Positions 1 to 12,480 of a stretch of DNA of 64,000 nt are shown piece by piece. Below the pieces are notes generated by a model, which was not told the DNA's origin, did not search any database, and saw only the letters and a list, made by a program, of their open reading frames with translations. Source of the stretch: Cinnamomum chago (Eukaryota > Streptophyta > Magnoliopsida > Laurales > Lauraceae); the NCBI GenBank assembly GCA_038049695.1, contig CP142457.1:29163001-29227000 (forward strand), read 5' to 3'. Positions within the stretch are counted from its first letter, which is position 1. Every line of letters begins with the position of its first letter. A program made the translations under genes and the position numbers.

Positions 1-604
1 TGGCAATTAGTAAGGGAGATGTTTACTAATTTGTAATGGGAGTTAAACTTCTATTTCAAATAGGAAAAGAGGAGTTGTGGAAGGCTATAAATAGAGGAAT
101 ACTCCTATCAAATTCGTGCATAATAATAAGAGCACTTTTCAGCCTCTTGTGCAAGAGTTGTACAAGTCTTCTTCCTCTCAAAGTTCCCCTCTCTTTCACC
201 TTTGGTTCCTTAGAGTTATTAGTAGGGTTTTCTCTTGAGGATTCTACCATCTTCTTGAGAAAAGAGATCTAATACGGGACATAGCGTTGGAAGATCAAAA
301 GGAGTTGAAGATTCTGATTTGGATTGTGAAGTTGTTCATCACCAAAGTAAAGAAATCAAATCCTCCATTAGAGCACAACAAAGCTCCAAAGGTATATCTA
401 CATCCTTGTATGTTGTGTATTTCGTGGGAGCATGTTTATGTTCTGTTTTCTATCTTCTAGATAGTAGTTGTTGCTATACATGGCTATGAGATTGAGGAAA
501 TTGCATCCTGGATTGGGTTTGTTGCATTCTAGACAATTGATCCCTGCATTAAGTGGGTCAAAAGTTTTTGAAACCTGTCTGGAAGGCCCACCTATATTCC
601 AACA
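1..604 (+). mobile_element. Ty1/copia-type LTR, 5' end outside window
   Basis: AT-rich non-coding sequence with a strong TATA box (TATAAATA, 86-93) and a right end ATTCCAACA at 604. That end is the usual terminus of copia LTRs that begin TGTTGGAAT. Beyond 604 the gypsy RNase H/integrase linker can be read on the minus strand, so this LTR interrupts that element. It is either a solo LTR or the 3' LTR of an element extending left of the window; its start and its TSD partner (expected near CATGT, 605-609) are not visible. Confidence 0.6.
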
Positions 605-609
605 CATGT

Positions 610-1554
610 CCTAGGAAACATTTGATGAGGAAATCTCCAAAGTATAGACAAGTTCGTTTGGGAGATCATCCTTGAGTTGAGAATCTTTAGGCAATGGATG
701 CTCTGCATGAAAGTCTGCTAGAGCCTAACCTTTGATTACTTTTTGTGGTACATACCTAATATCGAATTGCGATAGAAGGATGGACCATTTTGCTAGTCGA
801 GCATTGAGAGAATCTACTTTTGTGACAAGGACTTTTAAGAGATCGATCCTCGAAATTAGGTAGACTGTGTTGGACAGCAGGTAGTGACGTAGCTTTTGTA
901 CGGCGAACATCACTGCAAGGCATTCTTTTTCGAATGGAGAGTAGCGATGCTTTGCACCTACTAACATGCGACTGAGGTAATATAAAGCAGTTTGTTTTCC
1001 TTCGTTGTTTTCTTGTGCGAGTAGAGCGCCCAAAGAATAATCGAGAGCTCTTGTGTATAAGATGAATGGTTTTCCAGTTGCAGGGGCAGCCAACACTGGA
1101 GGTTTGGTCAGGTATGTTTTGATGTCTTGAAAAGCAGCTTCACATTCAGCATTCCAAACAAAGTCCACACCTTTCTTCATCAAGCGAGAGAATGGACGAC
1201 ACTTCCCTGACAAATTGGAGATCAACCGTCGGATGTATGTCAATCTTCCTTAAAGCCATTTTAGTTCTCTTAGGGTCCTTGGAGATGACATTTCTAGGAT
1301 AGCCTTGACTTTGGTGGGGTCAAGTTCTATTCCGGCTTTTCGAACTATGAATCCGAAAAATTTACCCGATAAGACACAGAAGAAGCATTTTAGTGGATTC
1401 ATCCGCAGTTTGTGTTTGCGAAGTCGGAGGAAGACTTCTCGAAGATCTTTGAGATGGTCTTATTTTCTTTGGCTTTTGACAGCGAGGTCATCAACGTAAC
1501 ACTCGACCGTCTTGTGCTGCATATCTTGGAATATTTTCATCATAGCCCTCTGAT
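610..1554 (-). pseudogene. gypsy pol: C-terminal reverse transcriptase plus RNase H
   Basis: Reading the minus strand from 1554, the RT thumb side starts with residues like YQRAMMKIFQDMQ, then the catalytic YVDD (about 1515), then VLSGKFFGFIVRKAGIELD. An RNase H domain follows (open 1243-725, 172 codons) with ALGALLAQ-type and YSPFEKECLAV motifs, ending in the polyprotein linker. A stop near 1249 separates the RT part from RNase H. The N-terminal half of the same RT is at 5471-6616; the two halves were one gene before the LTR at 1560-5465 inserted between the NAG-A block and YQRAM. Confidence 0.85.
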
Positions 1555-1559
1555 ATGTT

Positions 1560-4500
1560 TGAAAGTCCAAGATCGAATCCTAGAGGAGGGGATGAATATG
1601 ATTACTTTTAAAAACCTGGACCAATTTTAATCCTTTTAGCTTAAAAAAGACTCATGCTATGAAGATGATAAACAATCTTGTGAAGAGGGAGAGTCTCTAA
1701 ATTATGCCTTCACAATCAATAGACTACTAGAATCTTCATTCAATAACAAGGGTATACACAAGTACATTATTCATGAAAAGAGACCTAAACATCAATCCCA
1801 TAACACAAACAATTATAGTGGTTCGGCCAAATTGTAAATCCATGGGGATCCGAACCCTAGAGGGGGGGTGAATAGGGTGAGCTTCTTTTCATGACCAATT
1901 TTAACAATTTTAACTTCTTTAAAACAAACTAGTCACAAGTGATGATTATCAAACAATATGCGGAAGCTAATACAAGCAATCACCACAAAGCAAGCACCAT
2001 TACACAAGGATTTATAGTGGTTCGGCCTCAATGCCTACATCCACTACCGGCTTGTGATCCAACACCCCACCGGATTTCCACTATTTATGCTTTTCAATAG
2101 GCTAAGCAATAACCTTTACAATATGCTTTCCAAGGCTAAGCAATAACCTTACAATGATGTTTTTCAAGGCTTAACATCAACCTATACACTATGCTTTTAT
2201 AGGCTAAGCAATAACCTCTTCAACCACAAGGTTGGTTATCTCACTAAAATAGTGTCTTTAATACACTTGATGGAGATTCAATTAAGCTCATTACATTGCC
2301 TCTTAAATAGGCGGATATGGAAATGAAATACAAATACACACTCACACTATGAATGCAAAGATGAAAACAAATGAAGTGTGTGTGTGTGATCCTCAATCAT
2401 TTAGTAAATGAAAGCTCATAAATGTATGCCTAAGGCTTTTGAAAGTTTTAGCTCAAAAACATTTATGATTGAGGAAGCAATGCAATCACATGTCAAAAGT
2501 AACAACTTGTTAATGATATCAAAGTTACACAAGTTGTATGAAATGGATTAGCTCTAAACATGTGATGCATAGGGATGTCAATCAAATCATCAATGAAGCT
2601 CAAAACATAAAAATAGATTTGATTGAAAAGAGGGGACAAATCATATGTAATTATAAGGACAACTTGAAAATGATTTACCTATCAAAGTGATGCAAGTTGT
2701 GAAACTTTAAAACAATAATGCACATATGATTTGTAATGATGTTGGATCCAAAACATAAGATACATTTGAGAGAGATTTTCTTATGATGGAAAAACAACAA
2801 CCAATGATTCAACAAAGTATATGAATCATGTTACATATTTCATTAACATGATCTACTTAGATTTACCAAAGATAAAGTACTACTTTGATGAATCAATGGT
2901 GATGTATCCAAAACAATAGATCTATTCAAAATATAACACATGCTAAGGATACAACACATCATAGGTTAACATGTTACAAGATTTACCAATGATAAAACAA
3001 AACATGAAAACATATGATTTGTAAAGAAGTTGAGTCCAAAACATAAGATACTTTTGAAAGTGATTTTCTTATGATGGAAAACAACAACCAAAGATTCAAC
3101 CAAGTATATGGATCATGTTACATATGATTTCAAAGGTTTTTACATTAACATGATCTACTTAGATTTACCAAAGTTAAGTACTACTTGAATTGAATCATAT
3201 GGTGTTGTGTCCAAAATAATAAATCAACTCAAAACATAACATATGTTAAGGACACAACACAAACATAGTTTATCATGCTAGAAGTGATTTACCAAAAATA
3301 AAACAAAGCATGAAAACATATGATTAAGAAAGGAAGAGCCTACTTGGTGGTTTAACTTCATTAATCCAAGCTTTAGCTTTCCTAATCATCCCCTTCATCC
3401 CTTGGTTCTCTTCCCTTTTGATATGCCTCAAATCCTCTCAAGGAGGGGTTAAAAATTCCCAACTTTTGGCAAGGGAAAGAACTCATATTTATAGCAAAAA
3501 GTTGCCAACGGCTAGTCCTCGGTCGACCGACAAAGAGGTCTCGGTCGACCGGGAAGGCACAGCGGTCAGATTTCTGACCGTTGGAGGTTTCAGTTCAAAA
3601 CTGCAGATTTTACCTCCAGTTGTCTCGGTCGACCGAGACCTGCCTCTCGGTCGACCGGCGACACTGCCGGGACAGCCTCCCTTTGACAAAAAATGCAACT
3701 TTTGCAAATTTGAAGGTTTAGCTTTGGGGGACCTTTTGGCAACTAAATCAAGCTAGGAAAACATGTTTTAAAGATTCTAATGGATTTTAAAACATGACAT
3801 AAAAAGCCTAAAAAGATTCAAAACTTTTAAAACAAAGGCTTGCTTGATTTCTTGAAAACTCTTTTCTAAAACAAATGCATCCAAGATTTAAAAACAAATC
3901 ATGCTTAAATCAAAACTTTTATAACTCTTAAAAGTAATGCATGAATAAATCAAGATTTCAAGTTTATCTAAAACAATGCATGTGTGTAAATCAAATGATG
4001 CTTGAATGATATGCATCCATCAAATTGCAATCTATAAAAACCCTAACACAAATTGCCTACATCCACTCCCGTTAACCCTACCGGATTTTCACTAATCAAT
4101 TCAAGGTTTAGGATCACCTCAAACCTTACAATTTCATCACTATGCTTTTCAAGGCTAAACATAAACCTTTACAACACAAAAATGTTTTTCAAGGCTAAGC
4201 ATCAACCTTTAGACCATGGGTTTTTCTCTTAAATAAAATGCCTTCTAATGCATGGATAACAGAACAACTAAGTGCAATTTAGTGCCTCTAAAAAGGCTGA
4301 ATAGAAAATGAAAACTTAACTTCTAGAAATATGCATATGAATGACAAAGTTTATGAATAATGCATATACTAGAAATCACTCTAACTCTTTTTAGAAAGAT
4401 GTAACTTTAAATGATGCAAAGATGATAATCATATGTATGAGAAAGAGTTGTTTGACAAACACATGGTTTTCAAAAGGATCAAACTTGAATAGAAAAAGTA

Positions 4501-5465
4501 CAATCTTAAGACTAACAAGTTAGATTTGAAAACATAGATTCATAACACATGTGAATGATAAATCATATGTTGATTTCATAAGGCTAAGAGATTTCAAAGT
4601 TCAAAGCATGTTATGAAACACAACATCTCAAGAAGAAAGCCAACTATTTGATCATGCTTAAAAGAAAACAAAGATTTAGAAACTAAGCATGAAATAGAAC
4701 TTGAGATTTAGAAAGCACACCCATTTATAGATCAAAGGTTTAATAAATGGAATGGCTTCATAATCCCTTCACAAATGCTCTTGAAAAGTTACTCTTCCTT
4801 GGCCTCAAAAGTTCTCCAGATTTCAGCAACTTTTTCCAAACAAAAAGCCACTTTTTATAAAGAAAAAGTTCCCAACGACTAGTGCCCGGCTGACCTGGTA
4901 CAGGGCCGGGTCGACCGGGTACACACAACAGCTATAAAATGCCAGTTGGAGAGGCTACAGTTCAAAATCCCTGTCGACCCACAGAGTGCCCGATCGACTG
5001 GGTCCCTTGGCCCGGTCAACCGGCCACTCAGGCAAGTCGAACTGGTGACTGCCCAGAAATCCTAATTTTTTTTAGAAACTTGGAACTAAGAGGGCATCTT
5101 TCCAGGGGACTTGAGGCACAACAATCAAGCTTGAATCATGATTTAAAATATGATGATAAAGAGAATTTTAAAAACATGAAACATTCAAACCAAAGAAAGG
5201 ATTTGAAAGAGAAAGCATTTGGTAAGCTTGAATAGATTTGAACTAAAGGTTTAAACATATGGAGGATTGAAAAACTTAACTCAAAACTTCATGAACTTAA
5301 GAGACATAACTGATTTGAAAACCATGCATAACATATGATAAAAACAAAGATTATGAATGAGAAATATGCATGAGGATCCTAAGATTAAGAACATGAAGGA
5401 ATGAGAGGTCAATCTATGAAAATGAATGCATCCTATCAAATTGCAACAAAACAAAAACTCTAACA
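1560..5465 (-). mobile_element. Solo LTR of the gag-only family, split by a second solo LTR
   Basis: Starts TGAAAGTCC (1560) and ends CTAACA (5465), the inverted termini of a TGTTAG...TTTCA LTR. A 5-bp TSD, ATGTT, lies at 1555-1559 and 5466-5470. Removing the nested LTR 1833-4048 and its duplicated CAAAT leaves about 1.69 kb, the normal LTR length of this family. It carries the GTCGAC-rich block (~4880-5040), though with more mutations than other copies, so it is probably one of the older insertions. It interrupts the gypsy RT. Confidence 0.9.
1833..4048 (-). mobile_element. Nested solo LTR, gag-only family
   Basis: Starts TGTAAATCC and ends CCCTAACA. The TSD CAAAT is at 1828-1832 and 4049-4053. 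At 2216 bp it is longer than sister LTRs (1.71-1.89 kb): the 2580-3330 region holds two diverged copies of an ~280-bp segment (landmarks 'acataagatac' near 2754 and 3044). The family promoter block is at ~3490-3670 with GTCGAC palindromes and a TATA-like box on the minus strand near 3490. No internal region remains, so it formed by LTR-LTR recombination. Confidence 0.9.
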
Positions 5466-5470
5466 ATGTT

Positions 5471-6616
5471 GCACCAGCATTTTTCAAACCAAATGGCATG
5501 ACAATGTAGCAATACACGCCAAACGGAGTCTGAAATAATGTATACTTTTCATCTTCAGGATGCATCTTTATCTGATTGTAGCCAGAGAAGCCATCCATGA
5601 AATTCGCTCAAACCCACAGGTGTTGTCAATCATCACCTCTGGTATGGGGAGCGGAATTTCATCTTTAGGACACGCATTATTTAGGTCTCTATAGTCAATA
5701 CAGACCCTAATCTGCCCACTTTTCTTTGTCACGGGGACGATATTGGCTAACCATTCAGGATGCTGTTCCATGCGAATGAAGCCAACGCTTTTGAGTTTTT
5801 GAATTTCTTGTTCAATTTTTTCCATCACATCAGGATGGAATCTTCTTTGGCCTTGTTTGACAGGCTTGATATCTTTTGCAAACCGAGTTTGTGGACTGTT
5901 AGTTTGGGTCCTAAGCTAGGCATTTTAGCATAAGACCATGCAAAACAATCAACAAACTCATGAAGAAAAGAGATATACTCGGGTAACTCATCATCCTTTA
6001 TATTCTTACTTATGAATACAGGACGTGGGTTATCAGGTGTCCCCAAATCTATCTTTTGAACATGATCTTCTGTTGGAAGGTTTGAAGGTGGTTCCTCCAC
6101 AATATTTTTGGAGGCTTCCAATTCAACATGGCCTTCTGAAGTTCCAAAGGTGTTTACAGACCAAGGCTCTGCTTGTCCATGGGTCTTCTTGATCGGTATT
6201 CTTCTCAAGATTTGCTTTGAGATAGTCCTAATCATCTGCTGAAACTGGGTTGAAGTAGGGCACTTCTTTTGGAGACGATGGTTCTTCTGGATCAGAAAAC
6301 CGTGTTCCTGTGTTGTTGGACATTCCTCTTCATTATCATAGAAATCATACCAATTGGATGAGCTTCCTAGATTCTTGACAGGTGACTCTTCAAAGAGATA
6401 TCCAGGGAGATCAATGTCTTCATGAACACGAGATGTTGAGGCTTGGTCGGCAAAACAACTTTGCAGCCTTTGTATCAACTGTCCCATGAGAGTGTCAGGA
6501 TCATACCCCAACCCGTATGAAGACTTGTTTATATGACGGTGGAGTTTCCAATCCTCCAATTGACTTTTGATCAGGTTGGGTTTCAATGGCGTGAGAATAC
6601 CACGGCCTCCTCCCAA
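5471..6616 (-). pseudogene. gypsy pol: linker and N-terminal reverse transcriptase
   Basis: From 6616 leftwards: an acidic linker with GLGYDPD, then a pre-RT segment (FVDCFAWSYAKMPSLGPKL), then RT block A/B (SVGFIRMEQHPEWLANIV, RVCIDYRDLNNACPKDEIPLP), then MDGFSGYNQIKMHPEDE and MPFGLKNAGAT. The reading frame shifts near 5825 and near 5600. The gene then breaks at 5470, where the LTR inserted. The catalytic YVDD is in the other half (near 1515). The motif order is that of Ty3/gypsy RT; Tat-type affinity comes from the long linker. Confidence 0.85.
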
Positions 6617-6639
6617 ACAAATTGGATTCTAAGCATCAT

Positions 6640-7597
6640 AGCCCATTTTCTTCATTATAGCTCATGCCATTGGACTATACAGGGATAACTAAGGCATACA
6701 TTTGTTTTAGAAGGGTTTAAGCGAAGAATTTGATGAAGAAGCTTCCGATCTGTGGAAGAAGATTGACTTTTCTTCTGCCGTAGTTGCTGGAACGATGAAG
6801 GAAGCAGACGCAGTGTCTTCTACATCGGCAGGTGTCTCCAATGGAGTGAGAGCAGGCTGAACTTGCTGAGTATCAGCTTGGCTTAAAGGTGTATTGTCTT
6901 CTGGCTCTGAATCTAAATATGTGTCTTACATGATAGACGCGAAGGAAACAACAAACTTGCCCCCGGTCTTTTATTTTGTCTTTTTTGCTTTGGTGTTGAT
7001 TACCAAAGGCTTGGAAGATTTGAGGGAGACAATGAAGGGAGATGGATTGCTCTCTTTGGATTTGCCAGAAGGTTCGTTTTCTTCCGATGATTGTTGAGGA
7101 GCCTTGCCCTTCTCTTTCTAAAGCTTTTCGACAAAGGGTGTTGTTTCTTCCTCTTTTTCTTCATTTTCATCCTTGTACATTTGAGCGTCAGCAAAATGAA
7201 CATCTTTTCCTTTGAAGGTTTTTTTGTCTGCAAACACTCGATGTATCAAGCCGTCGTTGTCAACGAACTTGATGCATTGATGTAAAGTTGAAGGGACGAC
7301 ACCATTCTCGTGTATCCAGGGGCGTCCAAAAAGGATGTTGTAGCATGAAGGGGTTCTTATTGCATACACAGTGACTTCAGAGATATGATCAACGATTTGT
7401 AACTTGAACCTAATTTTGCCGATAGGCCTTTGAGTGCTCCCATAATATCCAAAGATGGATACAGATGTGTGACTCAACTTGCTAGGTTGAGTGCCCAGCT
7501 CTTCGAGTGCCGAAGTAGAGATGAGGTTGACTGCAGAACCTTGGTCAATATGGACTCTGTGTATTGGCATTTCTTTGACGTACGCTTTGAAGTACAA
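6640..7597 (-). pseudogene. gypsy aspartic protease and following linker
   Basis: Open from 7597 to 7118 (159 codons). The protease core has VHIDQGSAVNLIS, where the active-site D-x-G-S form matches the variant usual in plant Tat-type elements, and a C-terminal ILFGRPWIHENGVVPS block. An acidic lysine/glutamate tail follows. From about 7110 to 6640 the frame is broken but lysine/serine-rich coding-like sequence continues toward the RT linker at 6616. The protease would have cleaved the Gag-Pol polyprotein in the virus-like particle. Confidence 0.75.
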
Positions 7598-9305
7598 GGG
7601 TCAGTTGTGCTTTGTCTCGCCCAGCAAGAGGTCATCCTTATCGAAGGCAATGGTTGCACTTACTGCTTTCTGAACCGAGAGGCATTCAATGCCTCATCCC
7701 TCGGTTTTCTTCTTTTCTCCCTTTGAGGAAGTATTTGATTTTTTGATCCTATATTCCATTTCAATTTGCAGGACTTGTGGAGTATGTCTGTTGATATACG
7801 CATTCAGTCTTTACAGTTCTGAAATGAGATTATCACGAGTGTGTGGAGACATTCGTAATAAGTCAAGGATGTGCAGTCGTGCAGGTATGTGTTTGAAGTG
7901 CTCAATCAAGTCATACTTGAAAGCCTCCTTGGGGCCTGCATTTTCATTATTGTTGCCACTTGGGGTGTTTACAACTTGCTTTTCCGAAGGATTTACATAA
8001 GAAGAAGAAGGTTGGTTGTAATTTTTATGGTAATCCTAGCCAAAGCAGGTACCTCTACCAACTTCAAGAGCTTCTGGAGAAGGTTCTTCATGTGGAAGAT
8101 CGTCCTCGGAATCAGGGGTTGATCATTCTCTTTTGTTGAAGACATCTCTGTAGCAGCATTGCCGTCCTCAGTGATTGCGTTGCACGGAGCATTTTCCGGG
8201 AACAAGTCCTGAACAACATCAGCAACTTTTCTTCCTTGTTGAGTAATTTATCGGTCCAGACATCTCCTATGAGGTCAAGTATCTGGGGCCGATCAACCAG
8301 GCTTTCATTGAAGAGGACTTCATCGGGTAGAGTTTCTTCTGGATGATTGGTTGGAAGATGTGTGAGTTTTGATGTCACAGTTTCAAGGGACGAAGGCTGA
8401 GAAGGTGATATCTCAGTGGAAGTGACCTGAGAAGATGTAGCTCTGAAAGATATACTACCAGATGTAGTCTGAGAGTATGTGTCTTCGGCAAATGAAGCTT
8501 CAGAAGTACTATCATCCTAAGCTATCGCATTATAGGTTACCCCAATAGGAGATGCCCCCAGAATAGACTGTTGGAAATCAGACTCATACTCGGATGTAAG
8601 AGGATCATCGATCCAACAGCTTTCTTCATTTTCCAGGATTACCGAAAGAGGTACTTGTAAATCTTCAAAGACTTCTGGCGCTGGATTTTGATTGTGACGA
8701 AGGTGATTGATATGATCCCGCTCTCGCTCTATGGCAAGATGCTGCAACATCCCCACATATTCTTCGGGATTAGGCATGGGAGCCAAATCTTCTTCGTCAT
8801 TTGCTCCTTGTGGTTCATCAATGTTAGGTTTTTACTGGAGCATTGGCAGGTGCTGGATCGACATCATTTTCTTGAACAGCCTCTTGGTCTTCTTCATCAT
8901 CGGATCAGGATCCTTGTGGCTGTAAGGGATTATACCAGATTACTGGCATAAGATGAGATTCAGAAATCCATTCTTCATCGGAGAGGTATTCTCCTGTTTC
9001 AAGGGATTCCTCTCACTCGTCGATGTCACTGGCGGTGTCACTGGACTCGTATCCATTCATGGAGAATCCAATTACCGAGTTGCAAGTATATGATGCCCCC
9101 TACGTAGCTTCATTTCTTAGCTGTGGTGGCATGAAATCATCAAGGGTGGTGAATTTTCTTGTTGCCCTTAAAGTCTTGGGAACAGATTCTTCTATTGCCC
9201 CCAATGAAGCAATGGAAGAGGTCTCTACCTTTTCAAGGACTTCTTGTTTGGTTGAGCTTTCTCCTGTTGTCTAAGCTTGCGGAGTTGTCTCTTAGCTTGC
9301 CTTCG
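7598..9305 (-). pseudogene. gypsy gag-protease linker, frameshifted
   Basis: Minus-strand frames of 70-90 codons (8205-7993, 8378-8112, 8786-8517) read as acidic, serine-rich linker, for example NPEEYVGMLQHLAIERERDH. No known catalytic motif is seen. Tat-type elements often have a long, poorly conserved linker here. Frames change several times, so this is dead sequence. Confidence 0.55.
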
Positions 9306-10757
9306 CTATTGAGCAGTCGGCTTTGCTTTGACGATCTCCCAATTTTCATCTTCAAGGAGATCGGGATGCACCCATATAGGTTGTCTGTCTGGTGTTGGAT
9401 AAGGAACTAACTCTTGGGACGTTTGAGTCATTTTTATCACCTTTAAGGAAATAGTGATCTTCTCCTTTGGTGATTTGGAAGTTTGTCCATATGACGCCAT
9501 GTTGACGGAGGCAAACCCATAGTTTTTATCAAAGGTGATGACTCCGATTTTCCACATCTCATTGATCTTCTTTCTCACAACAAAGTATTGATTGAGAGGA
9601 TGCGAGACCATCTGATGATATGGACAATATCGAGGATCGTTGGTTTTGCCAACATCTCTCAATCTTTTGGGGTCTGGCAAGGTGAGTTTTCCATTTATTA
9701 AAAGAGCTCCAAAGATTTCTTCAATATCTTCATCGAACAGGTATTGTTTTTTCTACTCGTTCTTTGAAGGCATCAAAGAGTTCGGGTTTCTTACATGTAG
9801 CTTTGTTTTCAGCTTTCTTTGGTTGCTGAGGAGATAACTTAGTTTGCACATTAAGAACCTCCTTTTTCTTTGATTTTGAGGTCGTAATGGTAGTTGGCTC
9901 TTTCTTCGATGATTTCTGACTGTTGAGGTCTTTAATCACCGTTTCAGCTTCTATAGATGCTTCTAGGAGTTCTCCCAGGTTCTTTGATTTATTGTCGATG
10001 ATCATGGAGTGGATCCTTGCTCTCATGTTGTTACGACAGATGTCGACTAGCGACACTTGTGGCAGTACATCTGAGCACTTGTATGCCATCGCCTTCCACG
10101 TATGAATGAAGTCGTATGTTGACTCATTCTCTCCTTGTTTTAGGTTGCAGAGCTGTGCCATAGTAACAGGATGATCCTCACCTTTGAAGTGGGTCAGGAA
10201 GCGTGTCTGCAGCATGTTCCAGTTTTGAATGGAATTCTCCGGCAGAGTGGAGTACTAATCAAAGGTCGTACCTTTTAGGGTACTTGCAAAGCGACGGATC
10301 TTGAGGGCATCTTGATCCGCAATAACTCCTGTTAGGATCTTGAAGTGGATGACATGTTGTCTAGCTAAACCTTTCTCCGTGTATGTTAAGAGAGTGGGTT
10401 GTTTGAATTTTGCAGGGAATAGAACTGAGTCCATCCAAAGAGGATAAGGTGGCTTGATCCCATGCTCCTTTAGTGTATCCTTTTCTCTTTGCTTTGGCGA
10501 GGATATCGTCAACGTCCTTTTTGGTAAGGGCACGTGACTCATCATCTCCACTGTTTGTCTCATCATTTAGATGGACTTCAATGTTTGGTGGACGTTGGAA
10601 AGTGAGAATGAGGTTTTCCACCAGAGCCTCTATTCTCTGTTGTCCTTGCTCCAGCTGCTGGATGCGTGCGGTTGTTTCATTAGGAGGTGGATTACGAGGT
10701 GGCTTAGAGTTTGTAGCCTTGATTGAAAAAAATGCATTCTTTTTAATGGCTAGCTAA
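9306..10757 (-). pseudogene. gypsy gag (main part)
   Basis: From 10757 leftwards: NPPPNETTARIQQLEQGQQR coiled segment, then the capsid-like retrotransposon gag domain (MLQTRFLTHFKGEDHPVTMA, LCNLKQGENESTYDFIHTWK; open 10215-9730), a basic tail, and DPRYCPYHQMVSHPLNQYF (9680-9306), the C/H motif typical of Tat-group gag. Two frameshifts separate the open pieces. The N-terminal end of the same gag is at 38979-39064 plus about 12366-12475; organelle-like DNA and the copia element lie between. Confidence 0.8.
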
Positions 10758-10759
10758 TG

Positions 10760-12365
10760 TGCGGCTTTTCCTTTTCATTCGAACGAAAAGCTTGGTTGAG
10801 GCTAGATAAAAGTCGTCGGTTTGTTGTGTAACAGGCGAAAAAGAAAGGCATGTCCCTAAAAAAGTGAAGTTGTTCGTGTGACGGTGTATACTGAACATTA
10901 TCCCATGTGCACAGGCTGGATGGACCTAAGAGGTCGCGGAGGAGCTGTTATAGCTGCGGGTAGCGGCCTTTTAGCCGTACTTTATGAGGAGGCGCAGCCG
11001 GACACAGAGGCTTAGGCTCATTCTATTCAAAGAGCATGGTAAAATAGACAGACTTTCTCAATAGGGAGAACCATATAAGGTGAAATGCACTTCATCATTA
11101 GGCACCAAAGGTGTGGATACGCCCATGGAACCCTAAAGTTGTGGTACATGTTTCAGAGCCTCGCCCCGCTCTTCCTGTGTCTCTTTTCGGATCTTTGTAA
11201 CGAAACTCACACTTCGCAATTGTTAATTGCTTCTCAAGGGAAAGAGAAGAGCTTTTAAGCCACGTTGAGAATGGGTGGTGGTTCAGGGTAAGAAAGCCTA
11301 AAAAGCATTCCTTGTAAGCGGCGAGTGCCCATAGAAGAGCTTTCCTTGTGTGAGACATCCCCTGTGAATGAGTTAGATGAGCATCTCCTACTTCTCTTTT
11401 TCTTTTCTTATTTCATATGTCGGCGAATCGTAAAATTCCAATGTCGGAAAATCGTAAAAAGACTCTTTACCTTTGTTCGACCTCTGGGAATCGAGAAAAA
11501 AAAAGTATCAAGGCAATCAAGCCCTATCTAAGTAAAGCTCCGGCTCCTTGGTGGGACTGAAAAGGTGGTACCCCTATCACAACAAGGCAAGTTCAGTTGA
11601 CGGACCCCTTTTTTACCGGGGGCGTAATCGTTTTTCTAGTAAAAAAGCTTATGCACGTAGAAGAGTCTTATAGCCCAAAAACAAAGGGGAATATCGGTTT
11701 TAGTAGTTCCTTAAGACCTTATTACTAATCTATTTATAGTTAAGCAAGCCTTTCACCTGGTCACCTTGCCTTCTTTCCTTGCTTTGGTGCTAGCATATAT
11801 AAAGTAGTATACCCCTGCTCCTTTTAGCTTTCTGTGGTATGGCTCTTCTAACTCTTAGTAGCTGTTCTCTCCTTCGCTTTCCTTCTTCCTTATCCTTAAG
11901 TAATTGGATATGGAACCATTACATTAGTAGTAGGAGCATTCGTTAACAGAGATGTATTTGCTTCGTTTGACCTTCTTACTATGGGAATGCTTGAAAAAGC
12001 TTTGATTCCAATAAGCTGGTGACCACTCTCAGAGTTAGCTGGGAACAAAAGGAATAAGTGCTCAAAGCTAAGATCAACTGCTATTGGACTTCTTTCCTTG
12101 GCGAGAAGGGTTAGCAAGGAAAGCAGCCTTGTTGATTAAAGTAAAGGACCAGGGGTCTAGCGCTTTTAAGCCCGCCTTTTAATATGGATATCAATGACTA
12201 AAGCCTCTTCCCGGCTAAGCCCGAAAAAAAAAAAAGAGAGTTAGATCCGAGAGTGAATTAGAGACATTATCTCACAGATGAAAGAAAAGAGGTCACTTGT
12301 TTAAGTCAAGCAATCATAGAGACCGAGAAGAGTTTGCAGTGAAAATTCATCCCTCAGGACTCGAA
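10760..12365. other. Organelle-like (probably mitochondrial) DNA inserted in gypsy gag
   Basis: The text changes sharply here: moderate GC, no retroelement frames, and pyrimidine-rich, TTCCTTG-rich wording of the kind seen in plant mitochondrial intergenic DNA (for example near 11560-11600 and 11760-11890). Gypsy gag is readable on both sides: residues ending PPRNPPPNETT on the left, and a serine/arginine-rich N-terminus across 12366-12475 on the right. No organelle gene was recognised. The origin rests on sequence style only; boundaries are good to about 30 bp. Confidence 0.45.
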
Positions 12366-12475
12366 CGAAGAAATTGTCCTGGTGACTGAGCCGGGGCTCA
12401 TTCTTTTGGTTGAAGAGCTTGAGGAAGGATTACTCCGCTGTCCTTGGCTTGAAGGAGTAGAAGATTCTTTTGGAT
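12366..12475 (-). pseudogene. gypsy gag N-terminal fragment, left of the copia insertion
   Basis: Minus-strand frame HPKESSTPSSQGQRSN and on through a serine-rich stretch to RTISS near 12366. Removing the copia element and one copy of GTCTT joins it in frame to PVTRSVSRTRR at 38979-39064. It is therefore part of the same gag N-terminus. It stops at the organelle-like segment. Confidence 0.65.
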
Positions 12476-12480
12476 GTCTT

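Noticed and set aside
11896..12117. 73-codon minus-strand ORF in the organelle-like segment
   Set aside because: No recognisable mitochondrial or plastid protein, and no conserved start context.
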